In this document: one piece after another, positions 17,401 to 26,807 of the stretch
How the letters are laid out: every line of letters begins with the position of its first letter
How positions within the stretch are numbered: position 1 is the stretch's first letter
Source of the DNA: MGBC131033 sp910585655
GTDB lineage: Bacteria > Bacillota > Clostridia > Lachnospirales > Lachnospiraceae
Direction: 5' to 3'
DNA: 64,000 nucleotides
Assembly (NCBI GenBank): GCA_949502025.1
Contig: CATBCG010000071.1
Location: 62,001-126,000 of the forward strand
Translations under genes and position numbers: made by a program
The notes under the pieces: generated by a model
What the model was told of the DNA's origin: nothing
The model's input: the letters and a program-made list of their open reading frames with translations, nothing else
The model's database searches: none

Positions 17401-17945
17401 AGCTTCGCTAATCCCCCGCCTAGAAAGCCTCCTCCGTCTCTTCCGTTGGCGCTCATAAAATATAAGTCCTTTATTTTTAACTCGGCTGAGCTGCCATATG
17501 TGACCATTTGCAGCAAAGCAGCTAAAATAAAATAGAGCAAAACCATACAAATCAGCTTCTGGACGATACTGCGGTTTTTCCGATTCGACAGATAAAACGC
17601 CGTTCCAAAAAAGAGCAGCACCGGAAAAATATAAGCCAAAAAACCCATCAGACCAAACGCCGCCTGATTGATAAACTCCCCCGCCGGACCGCACAGATGG
17701 AAATTACTCAGCAATAACAGCACGGAAAGCACCAGTACCAGCATCAGGATAATTTCCTCCTGATAGCGATACCAAATGCTTTCTGTCTGCTCCATCTCGT
17801 CTTGTTCTAATTCTGCGGATTTTCTGGCTGTATTCCTTCTCGTAACCTTTTTATCAGCCGGGACGGGTTTTCTTCCAGCCGAACTTTTCCTGCTCCCAGT
17901 TCCGGAACTCTGTCCCTTTCTGCTGGTATTTTGACTACCTGCCAT
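14445..17945 (-). CDS. ftsK: DNA translocase FtsK/SpoIIIE
   Basis: 1166 residues from the ATG at 17945, which follows AGGGAGG; the family usually has 750-900. A basic N-terminus is followed by four or five membrane segments (about 65-230). A very long Pro/Glu/Ser linker (about 240-700) comes next, with a pentapeptide repeat of the form E-[AV]-[VI]-[PS]-x. The C-terminal motor has Walker A GATGSGKSVC, Walker B IVIIVDELADLMM and the SRIAFAVSSAIDSRTILD block, then the winged-helix gamma domain that reads DNA polarity signals. It pumps chromosomal DNA through the closing septum. The expanded linker is the only unusual feature. Confidence 0.97.
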   Translation of the reverse strand: MAGSQNTSRKGQSSGTGSRKSSAGRKPVPADKKVTRRNTARKSAELEQDEMEQTESIWYRYQEEIILMLVLVLSVLLLLSNFHLCGPAGEFINQAAFGLMGFLAYIFPVLLFFGTAFYLSNRKNRSIVQKLICMVLLYFILAALLQMVTYGSSAELKIKDLYFMSANGRDGGGFLGGGLAKLLCSVIDVVGTYIVLIGAILVLLMFITEKFLFAFVGNKYQERRRLRQERKEREVWLEESALAIEEVPEELEDLSGKEHGMAYERNVYSLEEQKRKRRKVSSYTFPAEEEKNTDSVEMRELKLQNLVIQRGGETEVVGVSPYYEEEIKKKFGVQTEKQPHSEQESEEMQPPQRQPEKPENLPKAAKPNTPKEAGSSLLQSLKRKKERPEPIESHTVSVLPVSSTKEKDVKPPIEEGLLSWDMLDKNLDILEAAPAPSGKEELEPISAFAEHTPVFAESTLQKPAEHPQPESGSEPEPVLSEPVSAKLDLSDALLTESVPSKSVSREVAPLEIIPPESGLSEVVPPEVVPSEAISLEAAPPEVISLEAISSEAILPEVASPNVVPTAQRPSEQLPLEAMLPEAAAADPVSSGVIAGEAALPKEEPVLSEVSSSERALEEEKERILKAKSIEGNQPLDSYAKTPPVENHSSIQNEPVQKAEPASTLSIPAIQPSPEPYRFPSVKLLNEPPNDQRGASNEELQETAMTLQKTLDSFGVRVTVTNVSCGPAVTRYELQPERGVKVSRITGLTDDIKLNLAAADIRIEAPIPGKAAVGIEVPNKENATVFLRELLETDAFKEHKSSVAFAVGKDIGGQTVVTDIAKMPHLLIAGATGSGKSVCINTLIMSVLYKADPNDVKLIMIDPKVVELSVYNGIPHLLIPVVTDPKKASGALNWAVMEMMDRYQRFADVGVRDVKGYNEKIASAAQYKEDPRYVKMPQIVIIVDELADLMMVAPGEVEDAICRLAQLARAAGIHLVIATQRPSVNVITGLIKANIPSRIAFAVSSAIDSRTILDGAGAEKLLGKGDMLFFPTGYPKPVRVQGAFVTDQEVTAVVDYLREQHNGASYNAEIIKRVDNAQPSPGNTGGDAAYGNGNGQDEYFAEAGKFIIEKDKASIGMLQRVYKIGFNRAARIMDQLSEAGVVGPEEGTKPRKVLMSLEEFENYLEQN
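16269..16435 (-). repeat. 15-bp minisatellite in the ftsK linker
   Basis: About eleven degenerate 15-bp units, each of the type GCTTCTGACGAAATG on the plus strand. They encode five-residue units such as EVVPP, EVVPS, EAISL, EAAPP, EVISL, EAISS, EAILP and EVASP. All units keep the reading frame, so copy-number change alters only linker length. Confidence 0.8.
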
Positions 17946-17999
17946 CGTTATCCTCCCTCTGCTCCCATTCCTCATTGATCCCACTTGGTTCGTCTGCCT

Positions 18000-18893
18000 T
18001 TATAGAAAATTCCACATTACTGCAGTCAGTCCCACTACAAAACAATAATAGGCAAAATACCGGAATTTCTTCTGTCTTACAACAACCAGCATCGTTTTAA
18101 TGCAAATATAACCGACTACTGCCGAGACCAAGGTTCCTGCCGCATAGTACCAAAGCTCTGAAGCAGCGATTGTCTCACTGCCAAAATCTTTTAATTCTAA
18201 TACCAACGCCCCTAAGATAGCGGGAATCGACATAATAAAAGAATACCTTACTGCAAAGCTTTTGTCAAATCCGCATAGTAAACAGGCAGTAATCGTACTG
18301 CCCGAACGGGAAAGCCCTGGCATCGTAGCAATCCCCTGCGCCGTCCCTACGATCAAAGCCTGCGTATAGGTAGCGTTTTTCTCCTTTATTCTGCCCGCAT
18401 TCTTTGGACGATAGTTTTCTGCCACTAACAGTAAAATCGCCGTCAAAATCAAGAAAATCCCCGGCACAATCAAAGTAGCCGAAGCCCGTTCAATCACGTC
18501 TTGCAGCGCCAGCCCTAAGATCCCGGTCGGTATGGTCGATACGATAATGAGCATCACAAACCGGCGGTACGGCGTATTTAAAATAGGCTTCCATTCCCGT
18601 TTTCCCCCTTCCGGGCGCGAAACCACATTGGCAGCCATCCGCCCAACATTGGCAAAAAAGCCCCCGATAATGCCAAAACCTTCTACAATCAGTTTGCGGA
18701 TATCGCTCCAAAAGGCAATAAACACCGCAATTAACGTCCCTAGATGCAGCAACACGTCAAACAGCAGCCCGCCGTTTTCCAAATCAATATTTAAAATATG
18801 CTTGAAAATCGCCAAATGCCCGGAACTGCTGATCGGCAAGAATTCTGCCAACCCCTGTATCACTCCCATAATGATTGCTTTCCATATTGTCAT
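18000..18893 (-). CDS. uppP: Undecaprenyl-diphosphatase
   Basis: 297 residues, a polytopic membrane protein of the UppP/BacA family. The signature GVIQGLAEFLPISSSGH is at about 10-27, with the second conserved block around GTAQGIATMPGLSRSGST near 184-201. It removes a phosphate from undecaprenyl diphosphate at the outer face of the membrane and so recycles the lipid carrier for peptidoglycan; it also contributes to bacitracin tolerance. AAGGAAG precedes the start. It lies 54 bp upstream of ftsK in the same direction. Confidence 0.97.
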   Translation of the reverse strand: MTIWKAIIMGVIQGLAEFLPISSSGHLAIFKHILNIDLENGGLLFDVLLHLGTLIAVFIAFWSDIRKLIVEGFGIIGGFFANVGRMAANVVSRPEGGKREWKPILNTPYRRFVMLIIVSTIPTGILGLALQDVIERASATLIVPGIFLILTAILLLVAENYRPKNAGRIKEKNATYTQALIVGTAQGIATMPGLSRSGSTITACLLCGFDKSFAVRYSFIMSIPAILGALVLELKDFGSETIAASELWYYAAGTLVSAVVGYICIKTMLVVVRQKKFRYFAYYCFVVGLTAVMWNFL

Positions 18894-19039
18894 AAAACTT
18901 CTTCCTTCCCGTTTTTTCCATTCTTATTCACTGCTTCCCACCCTCATGCAGAAAACAAAACGGAAGATAAATTTTCCCGCTTTTTTATTATAACGAATCT
19001 CCTTCCTTCATGCAAGGGTAAAATCATTTTCCATCAAAG

Positions 19040-19082
19040 AAAAACAGTCGGAAGAAACGATTGTTTCTCCCGACTGTTTTTT
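19040..19082 (-). terminator. Strong terminator after the AraC/binding-protein unit
   Basis: AAAACAGTCGG (19041-19051) pairs with CCGACTGTTTT (19070-19080), and AGAAAC with GTTTCT inside. A-tracts and T-tracts on both sides would let it work in either direction. On the minus strand it ends the transcript of the binding-protein gene (stop at 19135). Nothing else is seen in 18894-19134. Confidence 0.85.
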
Positions 19083-19134
19083 ATAGCCCTTACCCAGATA
19101 GCGTTACTTATAATATCCGCATATATCCTCTTTC

Positions 19135-20835
19135 CTATCGCGCCAGATAGCGTTCTAGCGCCGCCTGCTTATAAGAAATACATTCTTCAATTCCATAATC
19201 GTACAAACTTTGTACAAACGTATCATACTGTTCCATCGGCAGCGCTCCGGTAATAAATTTGATCGTATGTTCCTGTACCAGCGTCTGAATCGCTGTATAA
19301 AGCTTATTGTAAGCCACCAATTCTCCCTCGGTATTGGTCATACACGGAGGCAGCAGCAAATCATAAGAAGACTGGTTCCACATATCATACGCCTCGATCA
19401 TCCGCTCTCCTTCATACATCGGAATAAAAGCACCCCAGTTGTACAATCCGAAATCCGAGGTACTAAGCGTATAGGTATAGACTGCATCGGAAATCGTCGG
19501 GTATTCCCCGTTTGACACCGCTTCTTTTAGCGAGTCCGAAAACGAATAAGTACCGTCCTCGTTTTCCACATAGCTTTCTCCCTCAATCCCATAAGAATCT
19601 AACATCATACATTCTTTGGTATACCAATAATCCAGATAGCGGCACGCCAGCTCCACATCTTGACAAGCCGTAGTAATACATACCGTCTCCTTGGTCAGCT
19701 CGCTCATCGCATACCCAATCTGTGGAGTATCGCCTTCTTTTAACACCGGAGTAGTGGTCGCTGCCAAAAAGAAATCTTCATCGTCCGTATAACCCTGGCG
19801 TTTATAAACATCTGCCGTCATTCCCCAGACATTGGTCGTCGCGCCGGCTCTGCCTGTTCCGATGTATTCCGGATTCGCCATCGCGGTCACATTGTTGCTG
19901 ATAAAGTTCGGATCAATTAACCCTTCCGCATACCAGTCCCGGAATAACTGTACCCATTGCCGATAGCCGTCCTCTAACGGACCATATTTGACGGTTCCGT
20001 TGTCGTTATAAAATTCTCCCAACACTCCATAGGCAGAAAGGAAATTGTGACAGAAATCATACCCGTTTGTCGCGCCGATCATCAACGGCGCTTCGCAATG
20101 ATAAGTGTCCCGGAATGCGACCAACATTTCATGCCAATCGTCAATCGTTACCGGCAGCTCCATATTCAATTCATCCAGCCAGTCCTTACGAACGCACATC
20201 CCGTCCCATACACTTTCTCCGCAAATTTCTCCATTGTTAGAGGCAATCGTATAAACGCCTACCATACGTCCGTCGTCCGATACCGTATCCCTCATCAGCT
20301 TTTCATTGGAAGTGCGAAGCGCCTGGTAAGTCGGCATATAGACTGGAATATATTCGCTTAAATCCACTACCACCCCATCTGCGCAGGCTTGTTCCAGACC
20401 GCCGGTATAGTATTCTCCACCCCCTCTTAAAATATCCGGATAATCACCGGAGGCAACCATCAGACCGAATTTTTCCGACGCTTCCTGAGAAATCACATAC
20501 ACCCAGTTGATATGTACATTTGTTTTTTCCTCAATCACCTGAATGGCTTTTAAATCATTCGGATCCTGGATATAGCTGTTCGACCAGACCAGCCAAATCG
20601 AAAGCTCCTTCTTTTCCGGAAGCGGTCAGCTCCAGGTCTCGATCTGCTCCTCTGTTTGCCCGTCGTTGTCTATTTTTCCCGCTTCTGGATTTTCCTGATT
20701 TCCTTCTGTCTTACTGTTATTTTCCTGTGTCGTATCTTTTTTTCCCTTATTGCAGCCAGATAGGGCGGACAAGCTTAATACAAGCGCTAAACAAAGGGCA
20801 AGCGCTCTCTGGTAACATTTACTCTGCTTTTTCAT
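19135..20835 (-). pseudogene. Extracellular solute-binding lipoprotein interrupted by one in-frame TGA
   Basis: One open frame from the ATG at 20835 (AAAGGAG 7 nt upstream) to 19135, about 566 codons, broken only by TGA at 20626-20628 (codon 70). Residues 1-28 form a lipoprotein signal with lipobox LSGC, followed by a Lys/Asn/Glu linker. Beyond the stop, in the same frame, the text goes on without a gap: PLPEKKELSIWLVWSNSYIQ, then VIEEKTNVHINWV and the rest of an LplA-like sugar-binding protein. If the stop is real, the product is a 69-residue lipopeptide and the binding domain is lost. A sequencing error or strain-level nonsense mutation would look the same. There is no permease gene beside it. 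Confidence 0.85.
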
Positions 20836-21697
20836 AACAATCTCCTTTCTCTTTTTGTAGCACCGCTTTACCGTTTTGTTTAATATATTGCTGCGGAGTA
20901 CAACAATAGATCCGCTTACACCAGTCAATTAAAAGCTTCACTGACGAAAAACCAGCTTCCAAGGCACACTCCGTTTCCGAACGGTTTCCGGCAGCCAGAT
21001 GGCTCAATGCTGACTGAAGACGTAGTTGGGAAACAAACTGGTGATACGACATACCTGTTCCTTTTTTAAAATAACGACAGAAATAATTTTCCTGCAAATG
21101 AAAATGAGCTGCCACCTCTTTTAAGGAAAGCTCCTCTGTATAATGTTGTCTGGTATAGGCTACCACCTGCTTGCACACGGAATCCTTCGCCTTATCGCTT
21201 CTGTTTTCTACATAACATTTGGAAAAAAGCTGATAAACAATCGAAATCAATTCCTTTCGGATCAGCAGATTTAAAAAAGGCTGTGGATGCTTGATATACG
21301 TATCGATTTGCCACATATAAGTAGCAATAATCTCCCGTACCGAAGAATGTTCGGGGATAGTAAAATATGGTCTTGAAACCTCCGGCACCAGCTCCTCCAG
21401 AAAAGTATCCGGAAGCAGCATGACCAACGCTTGGATTTCTTCCGTATCCGAAACATTCCTAGTCAAATGGATCGCGCCACTGTTGATAAAGAGGAACTCC
21501 CCTTCTCTAGCCTCTTGAAGCTTCCCCTCTACCATGTACTGGATCCCGCCTTTTTGTACCAATGTCATTTCCAGAGCATTGTGCCAGTGCAGCGTCACAT
21601 CATGCTCTCTCCCATGTACTACTGCGGGAGCAATCACACAATGCTCTATACCAATCGGGTTTTCCGTTGTCACGATTTCATAATGAATCTCCTGCAT
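20819..21697 (-). CDS. AraC-family transcriptional regulator
   Basis: 292 residues. An N-terminal cupin sensor domain (about 1-140, with LHWHNALEM) is followed by two C-terminal helix-turn-helix motifs (about 185-280, ELSLKEVAAHFHLQENYFCRYFKK and the second near LEAGFSSVKLLI). It overlaps the start of the binding-protein gene by 17 nt, so the two are co-translated. By position it should control that gene, and probably a sugar uptake system encoded elsewhere. GAGGG lies 11 nt upstream of the ATG. Confidence 0.93.
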   Translation of the reverse strand: MQEIHYEIVTTENPIGIEHCVIAPAVVHGREHDVTLHWHNALEMTLVQKGGIQYMVEGKLQEAREGEFLFINSGAIHLTRNVSDTEEIQALVMLLPDTFLEELVPEVSRPYFTIPEHSSVREIIATYMWQIDTYIKHPQPFLNLLIRKELISIVYQLFSKCYVENRSDKAKDSVCKQVVAYTRQHYTEELSLKEVAAHFHLQENYFCRYFKKGTGMSYHQFVSQLRLQSALSHLAAGNRSETECALEAGFSSVKLLIDWCKRIYCCTPQQYIKQNGKAVLQKEKGDCYEKAE

Positions 21698-21807
21698 CGT
21701 TGTTGTTTCCCTCTTCTCTGCCTTAATTTCCAGACTTCACTCTCTTCACTTTACCGCCTGTTCCACTTTTTCTCTCTTCTAATGCTCCTTCTGCTCTCTC
21801 TTTTCTG

Positions 21808-22650
21808 TTACTTCCGTACATTCCCGCTGTTTAGCCCCTGCCATTTGGCTTCTAACGGAAGCCATTCTAAAAATTCCTTTATATAACGGTCCCAAAAATC
21901 CCACTCGTGACCCCCTTCATCCTCCCGGTAGGTAAACGAAACCTGTTGTTCCTCTAAAAACTGTTTGAATTCCTGATTTCTTTTATATAAAGAGTCCGAC
22001 GTCCCGATAGCTATAAATATCTGCGGAATTTCCTTTTTCTCCTCCTGTAACTTCCGCAGCAGAGCATAATAATCCCGATCACTTCCTCGCAAGGCTTCTT
22101 TCGGACCAAAGACACGTTCCCAAAATGGTCTCTTCCAACCTACCCGTCTGATAAAATCCGTTTCCTCTAAGATATCCTCTAAAATAACTCCGGCAGAAAA
22201 CAGCCCAATCGCCCCAAACGTATCCGCATATTTCAGACCGTTTACCAAAGCTCCATAACCACCCATTGACAGCCCGGCAATAAAGGTATCTTCTCGTTTT
22301 TCGGAAAGAGGAAAAAGCTGCCTGGTAAACTCCACCAGTTCCTTTCCTACAAACTGCCCATAATACTCCTGGGTATCCTCCTGATCCAGATAAAAATGAT
22401 TCTCTCCGGCAGGCATAATGACCGCCAGGTTCCGCTCCTCTGCCCAACGCTGGATTCGTGTCCCACTAATATAATCGGTATCGTTTCCATATCCTCCGTG
22501 CAGCAAGTACAAGGTTTTGAATGTCTTTTTCTCTTTCTCTGCTTCTGTTCCTTTCCTATCCAAAGGAATCTTATCCAGTGGAAGGATTGCCCGGAAAGAA
22601 ACGGTCCGCAGCAACGCTTTAGAAATAAAATTAACCTCAATTAATGCCAT
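21808..22650 (-). CDS. Acyl esterase, esterase D / tributyrin esterase type
   Basis: 280 residues of the alpha/beta-hydrolase fold. The nucleophile elbow GLSMGGYGA is near 145-153, LLHGGYGN near 49-56 supplies the oxyanion hole, and GGHEWDFW near 255-262 holds the catalytic histidine. The group (CE1-like acetyl esterases, EstA of lactic bacteria) removes short acyl groups, often acetate from sugars. No signal peptide is visible, so it acts in the cytosol. AGGAGG precedes the ATG and an extended -10 promoter lies 83 bp upstream. It is 111 bp before the AraC gene on the same strand. Confidence 0.9.
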   Translation of the reverse strand: MALIEVNFISKALLRTVSFRAILPLDKIPLDRKGTEAEKEKKTFKTLYLLHGGYGNDTDYISGTRIQRWAEERNLAVIMPAGENHFYLDQEDTQEYYGQFVGKELVEFTRQLFPLSEKREDTFIAGLSMGGYGALVNGLKYADTFGAIGLFSAGVILEDILEETDFIRRVGWKRPFWERVFGPKEALRGSDRDYYALLRKLQEEKKEIPQIFIAIGTSDSLYKRNQEFKQFLEEQQVSFTYREDEGGHEWDFWDRYIKEFLEWLPLEAKWQGLNSGNVRK

Positions 22651-22732
22651 TTTGTTCCTCCTATTTTTCTTTTTTCTCTTTTTTTACTGCTACTCATAAT
22701 TCAAACCAGAAAAAGAATTCTTTTCTCGTTTC

Positions 22733-22741
22733 ATTATAACA
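22733..22741 (-). promoter_or_regulatory. Extended -10 promoter of the esterase gene
   Basis: On the minus strand TGTTATAAT gives a perfect TATAAT with the TG extension. No good -35 hexamer is visible. It lies in the AT-rich gap between malQ and the esterase gene, the only candidate there. Confidence 0.45.
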
Positions 22742-22858
22742 GGAACATAAGTATTTTTCTTTCTGATAATTAACTTTATATAGACAAAAATTATCTTTTT
22801 TCTATTTTTCTTTTTTCTGGGAAAGGGAAATTTTACCCAAAAATCCTGCTGGTATCTT

Positions 22859-22914
22859 TAAAATAAAACGACCCCGGAAAGAATCGACACTTGTTTTGCC
22901 ATCCCTTCCGGGGT
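22859..22914 (-). terminator. Intrinsic terminator after malQ
   Basis: ACCCCGGAA (22871-22879) pairs with TTCCGGGGT (22906-22914). On the minus strand the stem is followed by CGTTTTATTTT. It lies 43 bp after the malQ stop. The remainder of 22651-22956 is AT-rich and holds only the esterase promoter region. Confidence 0.8.
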
Positions 22915-22956
22915 ATTACTGCCAGCACAGAATCTGGCTATTATCCTATCATGTTT

Positions 22957-24411
22957 CTATCGTCCGCTTTGTTTTATCTGCTCTGTAATCCACGGCAGTT
23001 TTTTCTGAAACGCCGTAAAAGACTTCATCCTCCATTCCCAGTTCGGGGAACCGAGCGTACCAGGGGTGTTTACACGGGCAGAGTCATCGAGCCCAAGGAA
23101 ATCCCACATCGGTACGACTACGATATTGGCGATGCTGGCTAAGCTCATCTGGATAAAACGATCGCTTACTTTTCCTTCCTCTAACCCGGCTTCCCGTAGC
23201 TGCTGCAAGGTAGCCCGACGGAATTTCGGCTTTTGAGAACGATACCATCCCATCACGGTCTGGTTATCGTGTGTCCCGGTATACAGGATCATATTTTCCC
23301 GATCCGGGAAGTCATTGTTTGTCTCCAGCGGATCAAAGGTAAACTGCAGCACTTTCATTCCCATAAAATTGTAATGATCCCGCAGCTTGTGTACCTTCGG
23401 GCGCAAATCTCCCAAATCCTCCACAATAATATGGATATCCGGATACTGTTCAAACAGCGTATCAAAAAATTCATAGCCCGGAGCCAACATCCATTTTCCC
23501 TCTATCGCGGTCGGACAAGAGGATGGAATCCGCCAGTACGTATCAAACGCCCGGAAATGATCGATCCGGATGATATCAAACAGCTTCGCCGTATAAGCCA
23601 GACGGCTGATCCAGAACTCGAATCCGGTTTCTTTTAAATGCTTCCAGTTATAAATCGGATTCCCCCAGCGCTGCCCGGTTTCACTAAAATAATCCGGCGG
23701 TACTCCGGCAATCCACTTAGGATTCCCCGCCTTGTCCAGTAAAAAGCAATCCTGATTCGCCCAGACATCCAGGGAATCAATCCCGACATAAAACGGGATA
23801 TCTCCCATGATCTGCACGCCTTTCTGATTGGCATAGGCTTTTAACGTCATCCACTGATGATAAAATTCATACTGGACAAACATTTCGTACTGAACGCTTT
23901 CTTCAAAGCCTGCCTCCTCCAAATCAAACGGCTTTTTCCAGTATTCCTTTTGCTTTTTCGGCCATTCCAGCCAGCTTCTTAGCTCGTTTGCTTTTTTAAA
24001 GGTCAGATAAATCGCATAGGAACGCACCCACTCCTGTTTGACAAAGGCTTCGTATTCCTCGTTTGGTCGAAACTTCCGATACGCTTTTTTTAGCCAATCC
24101 GACTTAAACTCCCGTACGGCTTGATAATCTACACTTGTAGAAAACTTTTCAAAAGAAGGTGTTTTCCCAAGTAAGCCCTCCTGCCAAAGTCTGTCCAGGC
24201 TGATATAAAGCTCATCTCCCGCAAAGGAAGAATACGGCTGGTACGGGGAATTTCCATACCCCAGCGGGCCAAGCGGAAGAATCTGCCAGATCTTTAATCC
24301 TGCCTGCGCGATCTGATCGACAAATTCATAGCTGCTACTTCCAAAATCCCCGATACCGTGTCTTCCCGGAAGAGCGGAAACCGGCATTAAAATTCCTGCT
24401 TCTTTTCCCAT
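22957..24411 (-). CDS. malQ: 4-alpha-glucanotransferase (amylomaltase, GH77)
   Basis: 484 residues, a complete GH77 enzyme. The N-terminal GILMPVSALPG and GYGNSPYQPYSSFAGD motifs are intact. The nucleophile Asp284 is in IIRIDHFRAFD and the acid/base Glu331 in VEDLGDLRPKV. It transfers maltosyl and longer alpha-1,4-glucan segments between chains in the cytosol. With glycogen phosphorylase directly upstream (56 bp) it forms a glycogen or maltodextrin breakdown unit. GAGGAGAGG precedes the ATG. Confidence 0.97.
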   Translation of the reverse strand: MGKEAGILMPVSALPGRHGIGDFGSSSYEFVDQIAQAGLKIWQILPLGPLGYGNSPYQPYSSFAGDELYISLDRLWQEGLLGKTPSFEKFSTSVDYQAVREFKSDWLKKAYRKFRPNEEYEAFVKQEWVRSYAIYLTFKKANELRSWLEWPKKQKEYWKKPFDLEEAGFEESVQYEMFVQYEFYHQWMTLKAYANQKGVQIMGDIPFYVGIDSLDVWANQDCFLLDKAGNPKWIAGVPPDYFSETGQRWGNPIYNWKHLKETGFEFWISRLAYTAKLFDIIRIDHFRAFDTYWRIPSSCPTAIEGKWMLAPGYEFFDTLFEQYPDIHIIVEDLGDLRPKVHKLRDHYNFMGMKVLQFTFDPLETNNDFPDRENMILYTGTHDNQTVMGWYRSQKPKFRRATLQQLREAGLEEGKVSDRFIQMSLASIANIVVVPMWDFLGLDDSARVNTPGTLGSPNWEWRMKSFTAFQKKLPWITEQIKQSGR

Positions 24412-24467
24412 CTGATCCTCTCCTCTCCGGCAGCGCTTCTGCCGCCGTATCTCTAGGATTTATTTTC

Positions 24468-26747
24468 TTATGACAGTTTCCAGATATCCCGGTTGTATTC
24501 GGCAATCGTCCGATCCGAAGAGAAATACCCTGACTGACTGATGTTGATTAACATCTTCTTTGCCCATTCCTTCCGATCCTCGTAATCCTCTAACGCCCAT
24601 TCCTTGGTAATGATATAATCCTTTAGATCTAGGAGCGCCATAAACCAGTCCTTCCCGACGATCTCGTTATAAAGCCTGGTCAGGTTTTCCTTATCCCCTA
24701 TCGCCGTCAGTTCCGGTCCGACGATAAAATCCACTAAGTTCTGCAGACGGATATCCTGTGCCAGTACCTTGGTCGGATGATAGTCCTCCCGCTTGTAATG
24801 CTCAATTACGGTATCGCTTGACTCTCCGAACAGATACATATTTTCCCGTCCGACCAAATCAAAAATCTCTACATTGGCGCCGTCCATGGTACCAAGCGTT
24901 ACCGCTCCGTTTAGCATAAATTTCATATTGCCGGTACCGCTTGCTTCCTTGGAAGCGAGAGAAATCTGCTCGGAAATATCACACGCCGGAATCAGTTTTT
25001 CCGCTAAGGAAACGTTATAATTTTCCACCATAACAACCTTTAAATACGGGCTTACTTCCGGATCCTTTTCACAAAGCTCCTGCAGACACAAAATCAAATG
25101 GATGATATCTTTTGCAATGATATAAGCCGGAGCTGCCTTTGCGCCGAACAGCATTGTCAACGGCATAGACGGCTTTCTTCCTTTTTTGATTTCCAAATAT
25201 TTATAAATCAGATAAAGAGCGTTCATCTGCTGGCGTTTGTACTCATGCAGACGCTTGATTTGAATGTCGAAGATCGAAGCCGGATTGACCGTAATGCCCT
25301 TGGTCTGCAAATGCTCTGCCAGATCCTCTTTTTTCTTCTGCTTAATCGCCAAAAGCTCTTCTAATACCTGCTCGTCCTCTACAAATGCCTCCAGTTTTTT
25401 CAACTCCTCGGCATCCCGCTTAAAGCCATTTCCAATCAAACGTTCTATCAGGGCGGTCAGCTCCTGATTACTGTAAAGCAGCCAGCGGCGGAACGTAATA
25501 CCATTCGTCTTATTCTGGAAACGCTCCGGATAAAGCTTATAAAATGCCTTTAACTCGCTTTCCTTTAAAATATCCGTATGCAGCGCCGCTACTCCGTTCG
25601 TGCTGAATCCATAATGGATACAAATATGCGCCATATGCACCTGTTTCTTCCGGTCGATGATCACGGTCTTCCGATCCTTGGTCGATGCCCTTACCTTTTC
25701 ATCCAATACCTTGATAATCGGAACAAGCTGCGGTACCGCTTTTTCCAGATATTTAAGCGGCCAGGTTTCCAATGCTTCCGCCAGAATCGTATGATTGGTA
25801 TACGCGCAGGTCTGGCTTACCAGACGGATCGCCTCGTCCTGTTCGATTCCCTCTTTCATCAGCAGACGGATTAACTCCGGAATCACCATCGTCGGATGGG
25901 TGTCGTTGATCTGAATCACTGCATATTCCGGCAGTTCTGTCAGTTTCCCGCCTTTTTGCTTGATCTCCTCTAAAATCATCTGCGCCCCATTGCTGACCAT
26001 AAAATATTGCTGATAAATCCGCAGCAGCCGTCCGGCATCGTCGCTGTCGTCCGGATACAAAAAGAGCGTCAGATTCCGTCTGATATCTTCCTTGTCAAAG
26101 TCAATCCCTTCTTCTACGATACCCTCGTCCACCGTTTCCAAATCAAATAGATGCAGCTTATTCCGTCCGCTCTCATAGCCTGCCACGTCAATGTCATACA
26201 TCCGGGAGGTCACAGTCAGCCCGCCGCCAAAAGACACCTCATAGCTGACGTCTGTTTTGGTCAGCCAGCTCTGATCCTCGATCCATGGGTTTGGCTCCTC
26301 CATCTGCTTATGATCCGCAAATCTCTGACGGAACAAGCCAAAATGGTAATTCAGACCAACCCCGTCTCCCGGCAGTCCCAAAGTCGCAATGGAATCCAAA
26401 AAACATGCTGCCAAACGTCCCAGTCCGCCGTTTCCAAGAGACGGCTCCGGTTCCAGTTCTTCCATTTCCGTCATAGAAAAACCATGCTCTTTTAAATACG
26501 TATCCATTTCCTCATAGGTGCCTAAATTGATTAGGTTGCCTGCCAGAAGCTTTCCAATCAAGAACTCTGCCGAAATGTAATACAGCTTTTTCTTTCCTTC
26601 CGTCAGCTTCCGATCTGCCATCTCCTCTTTGACCGCCTGCAGCAGCGCGACATAGACCTCCTTCGCACTGCATTCCCCGCAGCTTTTCTGGTATTGCTCC
26701 TTTAAAATACGCTCTACCCGCTCTTTCATGAATTCGAGTTCCTCCAT
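24468..26747 (-). CDS. glgP: Glycogen/maltodextrin phosphorylase
   Basis: 759 residues of the GT35 family. The pyridoxal-phosphate lysine region KEASGTGNMKFMLNGA is in the C-terminal third. EPSLGNGGLGRLAACFLDS near 103-121 and INDTHPTMVIPEL are also conserved. The protein is slightly shorter than the 800-residue norm, as is usual for the compact Clostridial form. It splits alpha-1,4-glucans with phosphate to give glucose-1-phosphate. It is followed by malQ in one transcript. An AAAGGAA site precedes the ATG. Confidence 0.97.
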   Translation of the reverse strand: MEELEFMKERVERILKEQYQKSCGECSAKEVYVALLQAVKEEMADRKLTEGKKKLYYISAEFLIGKLLAGNLINLGTYEEMDTYLKEHGFSMTEMEELEPEPSLGNGGLGRLAACFLDSIATLGLPGDGVGLNYHFGLFRQRFADHKQMEEPNPWIEDQSWLTKTDVSYEVSFGGGLTVTSRMYDIDVAGYESGRNKLHLFDLETVDEGIVEEGIDFDKEDIRRNLTLFLYPDDSDDAGRLLRIYQQYFMVSNGAQMILEEIKQKGGKLTELPEYAVIQINDTHPTMVIPELIRLLMKEGIEQDEAIRLVSQTCAYTNHTILAEALETWPLKYLEKAVPQLVPIIKVLDEKVRASTKDRKTVIIDRKKQVHMAHICIHYGFSTNGVAALHTDILKESELKAFYKLYPERFQNKTNGITFRRWLLYSNQELTALIERLIGNGFKRDAEELKKLEAFVEDEQVLEELLAIKQKKKEDLAEHLQTKGITVNPASIFDIQIKRLHEYKRQQMNALYLIYKYLEIKKGRKPSMPLTMLFGAKAAPAYIIAKDIIHLILCLQELCEKDPEVSPYLKVVMVENYNVSLAEKLIPACDISEQISLASKEASGTGNMKFMLNGAVTLGTMDGANVEIFDLVGRENMYLFGESSDTVIEHYKREDYHPTKVLAQDIRLQNLVDFIVGPELTAIGDKENLTRLYNEIVGKDWFMALLDLKDYIITKEWALEDYEDRKEWAKKMLINISQSGYFSSDRTIAEYNRDIWKLS

Positions 26748-26807
26748 TCTTTTTCCTTTATCACTCTTTTTCTTATTGTAAGCAATCCTTTTTAAAAAAA
26801 TTCCTGC

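Noticed and set aside
20626..20628. Selenocysteine codon
   Set aside because: The protein family does not use selenocysteine, and I saw no hairpin of the bacterial SECIS type just after the TGA.
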